This document shows positions 54,043 to 64,000 of a stretch of DNA of 64,000 bases, one piece after another (the first letter of the stretch is position 1; each line of letters begins with the position of its first letter). A program made the position numbers and the translations under genes. The notes beneath the pieces are model-generated. The model did no database searches and was not told where the DNA came from. It worked only from the letters and a program-made list of their open reading frames with translations. The stretch is from Vanilla planifolia (lineage: Eukaryota > Streptophyta > Magnoliopsida > Asparagales > Orchidaceae), in contig JAIUJO010000191.1 in the NCBI GenBank assembly GCA_023846275.1, positions 124,001 through 188,000 of the forward strand, written 5' to 3'.

Positions 54043-55619
54043 TACGTGATTTATAATAGTTCCACAAGAGGTATGATAGAGAAGAAAAAATTTCGTTATA
54101 CTCATCTCGATTATCATTACCCCAAATAAACATTTTTAATTTTTTAAATATTATTTTCTTTAATTATTGCTCGTTTTATTAGACATTTAAATTCATAGCT
54201 TATTTCACAAGTTAAATATTATTTTCAAATAATTTATTACACATGTATCGCATTTATTGAAAAGTTTAACTTTTATTTATTTATATTGATTTGATACAAT
54301 TATTATCTTTTTATCTAAACTTTACATCACTTTGATTTTATTATTATATTACTTCATTTATCTTATTTTTTTTTAAAATGTATTTTATTTTTTTAAAATA
54401 ATAATTTATTATTATTTATAATTATTTACATTGTAAATTTTACTCTTTCCAAAAACTATTTGATGGAGATGAAACAAATATCATTGTCCTCCTAGCAACT
54501 TACTAAATTTGAATAGGTATTTAATTTTATATTTTCAAATAATTTATTTTTTAGTCGTACACTTTCTATGTATTTTGATATGTATCGTTTTTTATGATTG
54601 AGGATATCGTAGTAACTCTCTTAACTATCTTGTAATACATTTTTCATAAATAATTTATCACATTCTTTCAAATATTTCTCTATTATTTTTTTATAACACT
54701 ATATAATTCTAAATTTCTTATTTATTGACCATTACTTTACTTTGATTTGGAAGTATTTTAGTGTTTTAATTTATATCATTTTAGTTTTAATATATATTAA
54801 ATTTTTTTATCAAAAATGTGGTTTGATTTAGTTGAAACAAATGTCAATGGACATAACTTACTATGCTCTGTCAAATTAAACATTCATTTTTATATATATT
54901 TTTAAAATATTTTATTATGCTACTGGCATGCTTTATAAGTCATTTCATTAACAACTAACTTGTTGATGAAGGATGTCCGACATGATTACTTCAATATCTT
55001 TAAAGACAACATTCTCACACAATTTACCTCATTTCTCAATTTATCTCTCATGTGACCTTCAAATTTATTTGACATGATTATATTATATTGTTTCAATTTA
55101 TCTGTTTAAGGTTTTAATAAATTTTTATTTGATATAAAAATAATTTATTATTTCTTATTCTTAATTACTTTAGCAATTTTTTCTATTTACGAAAGAGTTT
55201 TGAATGAGGCAAAAGAAAGGTTATTGGATTGGCCTCAATGAGCTCTATTTAACTAAGTTTATATTTCTATATTTTTTCAAATATTTTATTTAGTAATGTA
55301 TTACCATGGTGTAGGAGACATATTGATTAGTACATAATTAGTTTGTTAAGTATGTTTCATAGAACACCTGTCCCTTATAATTTTTCTCATTTTTTCAAAT
55401 TTTTTTCATTTGGGTAACTTGCTACAAAACTCTAAATCTCTTGTCCCTTGACAATCAAATTACTTTTGTTTAGTACTATTACATTATCGCAATTTATCTT
55501 ATTTTAGATTTTAAAAATAATTAATGAGTAATAAATTAATAATTTATTATTAACTATCATTTACTTTGGTGAATTACAATAATTCTAAATGCTATCAAAT
55601 TTAGATGAGACTATGTCGT

Positions 55620-55800
55620 TGGACTGATTTGATTGAGCTCTACCCTAGTAAATATTCATCTTTATAATTTTACATCTATTACTGTCTTTCAATGCCAAGT
55701 GTTTAATTTATCTCATTTCAAGTTTATTATTTATTTACTTAATATTAAAATAATAATTTATTATTATTATTCATTAATAGTTTTGTAATTTATAGTAATT
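55620..55800. repeat. Truncated satellite unit missing its first half
   Basis: After the GATTGAGCTCTACCCTAGTA word (55,631) and a short AT-rich stretch, the sequence goes almost directly to TTTAATTTATCTCATTTCAA (55,701). The GAGACATTTTGATT to CATGTGACC part is absent. Landmarks on either side are 633 bp apart, which is one full unit plus a remnant of about 216 bp. Confidence 0.7.
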
Positions 55801-57149
55801 TTCAACAAGGTTTGATGGAGGTGAAATAATAATTTTTGGATTTATTTAAATAAGCTCTACCAAGTGTAATGTTTTTTTAAACATTTTGGAAAGTTTTGTT
55901 CTCTAGAGGTATTCCAAAGTTTATGATATATTTTTATTCATATCTAATGTTTTAATCAAGGATGTTATGCTCAATGTCGTAAGTCCTTTGGAACACAATT
56001 TTTGTATACAATTTCTCTCATTTGTTCAATTATTTTATCTTTATTTTGATATATTACTATGTAATACAAATTCTGTATTCTTAAGAGCCTTATAGTACTT
56101 TTATTTAGTTATATTATATTATTTCAAGCTATCTTATTTTAGCTTTAATATTTACTTAATATTAAAATAATAATTAGTTTTTTTTCACATTTTTTTGCTA
56201 TAAAAATTCAAAGTAATTCTAAACAAGTTCTGATCAAGACTAAACAAATGTTCAAGGAATCATCTTGACATGCTCAATCAAATTAAATATTTATTTTTAT
56301 AATTTAGAAAACTTTTATTTCATATTATTTTGACATTTTTAGGAGACACTTAGATTCATAACAAATTTGGTGATCAATAATGTTACTCTAAATCTCATTA
56401 CTATCTTCAAATGCAACGTTTTTGTATAATTTATCTCATTTTTTAAAATTTTCACTTTCATGTAGTTTTATTGCTTTAAGTTTATAACTCTTCTCTCTTG
56501 TGACATTTACATCACTATATTTTTGTTATACTGCTTTGCTTCAATTTATCACATTTATGTATTAAAATATATATACTTATTATTAAAAAAATAATTTATT
56601 GTTATTTATACTTATTAACTAATAATATTGCCAAACAAGGTAAAATCAAGATGAAACAAATTTTATTGGACAAAACAGAATTTTTTCTTTCTAGTTAATG
56701 TTTAGTTTTATATTTCTAAATATTTTTATTTTTGATAGTTTTGGTGGATTTTGTGAGACATTGTTTTTCATTACTCATTTGGTTATTGAGAATATTATAC
56801 GTGATCTACTTAGTATATTAGAATGATAATTTTAAAAACAATTTATCTCATTTTTAAAAAATTTAAGCTTTAATTGTGTAAGATTATTGTGTAACTCTGC
56901 ATCTCTCATCGTGTGACCATTATAGTTCTTTGATTTGGTTATAATATATCACATAAATTTCTCTAATTTTATTTCAAATATGCATGTATTTACTTAATAT
57001 TAAAATAAAAGTACATAATTATTCTTTATTTTTTACTTGGTTATTCATAGTAATTCCAAACAAAGTGTAATTAAGATAAAACAAAAATATTTTTTGACTT
57101 GCATCATAAAGCACTTTCTAATTTAATGTTTTATTATTTTTGAATTTTT

Positions 57150-57400
57150 TTTGAATTTGTTACCTTAGTTGATGATCAAAGATGTTACAAAATCCTCTTC
57201 AGGATCTTTTAATGAAACTTTCTTGTATTATTTATTTAATATATTTATATTTATTTTTTAAAAATTTTTTATACTACATTATTTTAATTTAACTTAATTT
57301 AGCATTATTATATATCTACTTATTATTAAAATCACAAATTTTATTTTGTTTTTCTAATTTACTCATTCAATAAGCTTTATGTAGTTAAATATTTACTTCT
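57150..57400. repeat. Truncated satellite unit lacking the CATGTGACC region
   Basis: Between landmarks 56,907 and 57,596 (about 689 bp) there is one full unit plus a short one. The short one keeps GATGATCAAAGATGTTACA (57,169) and TTAATGAAACTTTCTTG, then passes through a T-rich stretch straight to the TAACTTAATTTAGC word (57,290). Confidence 0.65.
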
Positions 57401-59835
57401 ACATTGTGAAATATCTTATTTCATGAGTTTTGACATGTTTTTTGAGCTATTTTTATTCATGCTTGATTTAATGACAAAAAAATTATACTTAATCTTCTTA
57501 ATATATTTTATTGTAATTTTTCTATGTAACCTCTCATTTCATCAAAATCTCCTCTTTATTTTGGTTATATTACTATGTTGTTTTAAATCTTGTACCATAT
57601 GAACTTTACATAATTTAGATTTAGTTATGTTATTATTTTTAAATTTATCTAATTTAAGCTTTAACATATATTTTATTAATATTAAAATAATAATTTTTAT
57701 TTTTTATTACTTACTTTTATAATAAGAAATAATTCAAAATAAGATTCAATCTAAGAAAAATAAAAAAAACATTACACTCAACTTAATGTTCTTTATCTAA
57801 TGGAATATTGATTTATATATTTGAAATATTTTGTTTTCTAGGATATTTTCTCATGCTGTAAAATACTTTGATTCAAACCTTATTTTGCGATCAAAAAATT
57901 ACACTTGATCAACCTAAAATCTTTTAATAAACCTTTCTTATAAAATTTATCATATTTATTCAAAAGTTTTACTTTGATTTTTTAAATACTATGAAATAGT
58001 AATTCTCATTCATGTGACCATTACATCATTATGACTTTGGTGTCTTACAATTTTTTAATTTATCATTATTTATTCTAATCAAATGTTGTTATTCATAGTA
58101 ATTCCTAATGAATTAAACAAATAATATTTAACTCATCTCTGCTGGAGTTATTTATATAAATATTTAATAAACAATAGTTAAATATTTATTTTTTAAGATT
58201 TTGTATTCTTTACTAGGCATATTTATTCATACTTGATTTTTTGGTTATACATATTACATTTCAGCTGCTTAGTACTTTTGAATAAAATTTTCCAACATAA
58301 TTTGCCCCACTTCTCTAAACATCTTGTTTTAATTTAGTTATATTTTTATGAAACTATAGATTTTCTCTCATGTGACCTTCATATCATTTTAGTTTAGATA
58401 TAGTTTATTGCATCAATCTACAAAATTTTAACTTTATTATACACTTATTTAATATTAAAATAAAATATATGACTAGTTATAGTTATTTACACTTGTAATT
58501 CATAGTAGTTCCAAATGTGGTTCAAACGAGACAAAACAAACATCGTTTGATTGGTCTCCACAACATATCCAATATGTATTAATTTTTATATTTTTAAATA
58601 TATCAATCCTTAAAGTTTCTCCTTACATTACGAGACAATATTTTTTACCTTATTTGGTGATTGATGATGTTACATTCAATCTCTTTAGTACCATAGAGTG
58701 AAACTTTCACATTCAGTTGTCTCATTTACAAAATGATTTGCTTTCATTTTGTTAAATTACTTCGTAGCTCTAATTCTACACCCATGTTTCTTCTACATCT
58801 TTTTGATTTTGTTATACTAGATTAGTTCAAGTTATCTCATTTCTTATGTTATATATACTTACAAAAAATTAAATAATGCATGTTTATTATTTATATTTAA
58901 TTCTTTTAAATTATAGTAATTCAAATATGGCGTGATAGAGATGAAAGAAATGCTATTGAACTTCTTTTTATGAAGTTAAACCATTTAACAATTCATTTTA
59001 TAAAATTAAATATTTATCGTTTAAGATTTTAGCAAACTTTATGAAACTTCTTTATTTGTACCTTAATTGATAATCAGGTATGTTATGCCCAATCCTTGTA
59101 GTGTCTTCTAATGCAACTTTTTCGTACAATTTGTTTTATTTCTTCAAATATTGCAATTTGATTTACTTGTATTACTATGTAATTCTAAATTTTTCCTAAT
59201 GTGACCTTTATATTTCTTTGATTTAGTGAAATTATAACTTTAAATTCTATCCACTTCAACATAACTACTTATTTTTTAAAATTAAAGTGATATTTCATTA
59301 TTATTTGAGCTTGTTCATTTTTCTAATGCATTGTAATTCAAAACAAGATTTTATGAGACATTTTGATAAATTCTTGATTTGACATTCAAGAATGTTACAT
59401 AATATTACTTTAGTATCGTGAAAGAGAATATTTTTTTAAATAATTTCTTTTATTTCTTAAAAATTTTCTCATTGATTTTGTTATATTATTACGTAACTCT
59501 AAATCTTTACTAATGTGACCCTTACTTTAATTTTATTTACTTAAATTGGATTCCTTAATTTATCATATTTATGCATTAATATATATTTATTAGATTTTTA
59601 AATAATAATTTATTTATTTTTATTCCTTTTTTTTTTGTAATTGATGGTAATTATATATGAGGGTTTATCTTTAAGAAACTAAATTTGTTGGACTCAACCA
59701 AGTAAGCTCTATGTAATCAGTAATCAATTTTTATACTTCTAAATTTTTTATTTTATTATGATTTTGGTATGCTTTGTGAGACCTTAGTTTGCATCATATT
59801 ATGTAATTGTGCATGTTACACCAAATCAACTTTGT

Positions 59836-61715
59836 ATCTTGAAATGGAAGTTTCTTATGTAACATATCTCATTTCTTTAAATTTTTTTTATTAAGTTTTG
59901 TTGTCATGAAACCCTAAACGTAGCCTTATGTGATCTTTAAACCACTTTAATTTTGTTATGTTATATTAATTTAATTTATTTCATTAAACATTTAATAAAT
60001 ATTTACTTATTACTAAAATAAACTTTTTAAATTACTTTTCTAATTTTTTTTTGTAATTTATAAAAACACTAAACAAGATTTAATTGAGGGGAAACGAACT
60101 TTATATAAATCATCTTGATTATCTGTATCTGATTTAACGTTTTTTAAAATACTTTTATGAATTTTATTTTTTAGTGTTTTGGCATATTTTTTTAGTAATT
60201 TTAATTTGCATGTGACGTGATTATTGATAATGTTATACTTAGACTCCTAAGTGTTTGAAATGCAACTTTCATATAAAATTTATCTCCTTTCTAAAAAAGT
60301 TCACATTGATTTTGTTATGTTACTATGAAACTTAAATTCTTCTATCACACAACAATCACATTTTATTGATGGTGATATTACATTGCTTCAATTTATCTTA
60401 TTTTAATTTTATTATATATTTATTTACTGTTATAGTAAAAAATTATTATTATTTATTCTTTTTTTTATCTTGGAATTCAAGTTTCTTATGTAACATATCT
60501 CATTTCAGTAAATTATTTTATTAAGTTCTGTTACTATGAAAAACTAAATGTAGCGTTATGTGATCTTTAAACCACTTTAATTTGGTTACATTACATTAAT
60601 TTAATTTATCTCATTAAACCATTAATAAATATTTACTTATTATTAAAATAAACTTTTTTATTATTTTTCTTATTTATTTATGTAATTCGTAAAAATCCAA
60701 ACATGATTTAATTGAGATGAAACAAACTTTAAATCATTCATCTTAATGATCTGTATCTGATTTATAACTTTTTTCAATACTTTTATGAATTTTATTTTTT
60801 ATTGTTTTGGCATATTTTTTGAGTAATTTTAATTTGCACATGATGTGATTATTGATAATGTTATACATAGACTCCTAAATGTTTGAAATGCAAAATTCCA
60901 ATAAAGTTTATCTCCTTTCTAAAAATGTTTCACATTGATTTTGTTATGCAACTATGAAACTTAAATTCTTCTATCACACAACAATCAATTTTTATTGATG
61001 GTGATATTAGATTACTTCAATTTATCTTATTTTAATTTTATTATATATTAATTTACTATTATAGTAATAAATTTTTATTATTTATTCTTTTTTATCTTGG
61101 AATGCAAGTTTCTTATGTAACATATCTCATTTCTGTAAATTTTTTTTATTAAGTTCTGTTAATATGAAACCCTAAAGAAGCCTTATGTGATCTTTAAACC
61201 ACTTTAATTTTGTTACAGTATATTAATTTAATTTATCTCATTAAACCTTTAATAAATATTTACATATTGTTAAAATGAACTTTTTTTTATTATTTTATTA
61301 TTTATTTATGTAATTCTTAAAAAATCAAAACATGATTTAACTGAGATGAAACAAACTTTAAATAATTCATCTTAATGATCTGTATCTGATTTATAATTTT
61401 TTTCAATACTTTTATGAATTTTATCTTTTAGTGTTTTGCCATAATTTTTGAGTAATTTTAATTTACACGTGATGTGATTATTGATAATGTTATATGCTTA
61501 GACTCCTAAGTGTTTGAAATGCAACTTTCCAATAAAATGTATCTCCTTTCTAAAACGTTTCACATTGATTTTGTTATGCTACTACGAAACTTAAATTCTT
61601 CTATCACACAACCATCACATTTTATTGATGGTGATATTACATTGCTTCAATTTATCTTATTTTAATTTTATTATATATTTATTTACTTTTATAATAAGAA
61701 ATTATTATTATTTAT
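59836..61715. repeat. Higher-order repeat of about 629 bp, three tandem copies
   Basis: Copies are about 59,836-60,466, 60,467-61,093 and 61,094-61,715. TTTCTTATGTAACATATCTC occurs at 59,851, 60,482 and 61,109, and CTATCACACA at 60,342, 60,971 and 61,601, giving steps of 627-631 bp. Each copy holds one full-length unit and one short unit of about 210 bp. The short unit lacks the part from the TTATTATT run to the GAGACATTTT word. By eye the three copies agree at roughly nine bases in ten, clearly better than ordinary neighbouring units. This shows recent amplification of a two-unit block. Confidence 0.88.
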
Positions 61716-63330
61716 TATTTTTTAATTTTTTTAATTCATAGATATTTTAAATGAGGTCTTTTTAGACATAACAAATATTATGTGATTCATTTTAATAAGT
61801 TCTATCCAATTAAATATCTACTTATATAATGTTTAATATTTTATTTACAAAAATTTTTTCAAGCTTGAGGACACGTTTCAATTCATACTTACTTTTTTTT
61901 ATGTTGGATGTAATGCTTGACCTTATTATTATATTAGAATACTCCTTTCCTATGTAGTTTATCTAATTTGTTCAAATATTTTACTTTCATTTTGTTATAT
62001 TATTATGTAATGCAAATTCTTCTTTTATGTATCGTTTACATCATCTTGATTTGGTTAAATTACATTACTTCAATTTATTCCATTTTGGCCTTAAAGTATA
62101 TTTACTTAAATTGAATACTATAAATACTTTCATTTTATGCTTTTTTCTTTTGTACTTCAAAATAATTCTAAAGGTGGGTTTAATGAGATTAAACAAATGT
62201 CATCTGACTTAAAAATGAAAATCTCCATCCAATTTAAAATTGCTTATGTATTTTTAAAGTTTAATTTTTATGGTTTTATCATGCTTTATGAGATATTTTT
62301 ATTTGTAAAGGATTTGACGATCATAAATGTCTAACACAATCTTCTTTGCACCACAGAATGCGAGTTTCACTAATAAATTTTCTCATCTTTCTAAACATTT
62401 TTTACTTTGATTTAATTGCATTATTACGAGAATCTAATCTTCCCTAATGTAACCTTAATATTACTTTGATTTGGTTATGTTACATTGTTTCAATTTATCT
62501 AATTTTACTTTAAGTATATATTTTCTTATTATTAAATTAATAATTTATTATCATTTACCCTTATTTACTTTTGTAATTTGAAATAACTCAAAGGAGCTCT
62601 ACCAATTTATTTATTTATTTTTCTTTTTTTCAAAATTTTATTTAGAAAGTTTTGATACATTTTTGAAGTTTTTAATTCTTACCGAATTTGACTATCAAGA
62701 ATATTATAATCAATTTCTTGAGTATATTGGAACACAATTTTGTTCTATGATTTATGTAATTTTTCAAAATTTTTGCCATGATTTTGTTATGTTGCTTTAT
62801 GAATATAATTCTTCTCCCATAAAAAATTTAAAATACTTTGATTTTTATTATGTTAAATTTCTTTAAATTTTGTAATTTTATCTTTAATATATGTTTATTC
62901 ATATTAAAATATTTTTTTAACTTATGCTGATTTATATTTGTAATTTATAATAATGACAATCATGGTACAATTATGATGAAACATTCTTAGACTCATCATG
63001 ATATGCTATTTCTTGGTAAATATTAATTTCTATATTCAAAATTATTTTTTTTAAATTGTACTAGAATGCACTACGATCAATTTTTTTGTAGTTTAATTGA
63101 TGATCAAGAATGTTATCTACTTAATAAGTTGAAATGCAACATACTTAAAACGTTATTCTCATTTTTCTAGTTTTTTCTTTGATTAAGTTATGTTATTAGG
63201 TGACTACAAATCCCTTCATTTGTAACCATTATAATAGTTTATTTTGATATATTATGTTATTTCTGGTTTTCTATTTTCAATATTAATATATGGTTACTAA
63301 ATACTAACATAATAAATTGTTAAATAAACA

Positions 63331-63376
63331 AACACATATTAACTCATCAAGATGAAAAAAAACACATATTAACTCA
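63331..63376. repeat. 30-bp tandem duplication in a satellite unit
   Basis: AACACATATTAACTCA occurs exactly at 63,331 and 63,361. The stretch sits where other units have the GATGAAACAAAT and CTCATCTTGATGAG words, so the unit here is rearranged. Confidence 0.8.
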
Positions 63377-63508
63377 CCTTGACATGTTCTAATCAATTAA
63401 ATAGCATTTTTCATGTTCTTAAATATTTTTTCTTATTGCCTTTCACACTTTATGAGCCATTATTATTTTTAACTTATTTTTTAATCAATTTATCTCATTT
63501 TATTTTTA

Positions 63509-63524
63509 ATATATATATATATAT
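63509..63524. repeat. (AT)n microsatellite near the window end
   Basis: Eight AT units lie in the same unit position as the larger TA run at 52,224-52,317. Confidence 0.85.
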
Positions 63525-64000
63525 TTTCTTAAACTTAAAATAATATTTTTTCTCATCTAATTTTTTAAAATTTTAAATTTTGTTAGATTCTAAATAAGAA
63601 AAAAAAGGTTGTTGTAGTCATCCTATTGCACATTATTTAGTTAAACGTTCATGTTTATATTTTTAAATACTTTTTGGTATGTTTAAAGATGTTTTGGTTA
63701 ACTATATTTAAAAATTGATGATGGCACTTGATCTCTTATTCGGTATGTTTCACATTGATTTGGTTATATTAATATATATCTTTAAATATGAACTATTTTG
63801 ATCATTAAAATGATTTAATTTGGTTATGTTATATTGCTTCAATTTAACTTAATGCATATTTAATACCATAATATTAAAAGAATAATTTATTATTAGTTAT
63901 GCTTACTTACATTTAGTATCTACAATAATTCAAAACAAGTACTAATTGACATGTAGAATATGTCATTGGATTAATATGATGATCTCTATCTAATTAAATA

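Noticed and set aside
62027-62866. Three frames of 61-67 codons in AT-rich sequence (62,027, 62,137, 62,663)
   Set aside because: They lie across satellite unit words and are not kept in other units; chance frames.

Overview
The window contains no gene that I can support. It is eukaryotic-type repetitive DNA made of three blocks. I infer a nuclear genome with large repeat arrays (plant or animal cannot be decided) from the kilobases of degenerate dinucleotide repeat, the long tandem satellite, and one poly-A tract between short direct repeats that looks like a retrotransposition scar. I saw no telomere repeat array, rRNA, tRNA, CRISPR array or bacterial operon structure.

Block 1 (about 1-41,645) is a degenerate TG repeat on the + strand. 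It is built almost wholly from TG, TA and CA steps (TGTGTGCATG, TGTGTATG), so it is largely alternating pyrimidine-purine DNA. Inside it are longer internal duplications that show how it grew: about 1,050 bp in tandem at 4,430-6,510, about 221 bp with 72-bp sub-repeats at 8,881-9,232, and about 306 bp at 40,960-41,555. At 35,818-35,877 a pure A run sits between two identical 17-bp copies of array sequence.

Block 2 (about 41,645-50,735) is the same kind of repeat in the opposite orientation, with CA on the + strand. The change of strand is abrupt and an imperfect inverted repeat is centred on it (41,608-41,693). The right third of this block is a divergent tandem duplication with a period of about 1.57 kb (about 47,200-50,460).

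Block 3 (about 50,736 to the window end) is AT-rich and unrelated to the first two. It is a degenerate tandem satellite. About 31 copies of one landmark can be followed, and intact neighbouring copies are 410-423 bp apart. It has truncated units, a 94-bp TA microsatellite grown inside one unit, and a young higher-order repeat of about 629 bp in three copies (59,836-61,715).

The many long open frames in blocks 1 and 2, on both strands (Cys/Val/Met-rich on the TG strand, His/Thr-rich on the CA strand), follow from the dinucleotide repeat and are not annotated as genes. The few short frames in block 3 are chance frames in satellite units. The interest of the window is structural: array orientation, higher-order structure, possible Z-DNA and cruciform formation, and array turnover.
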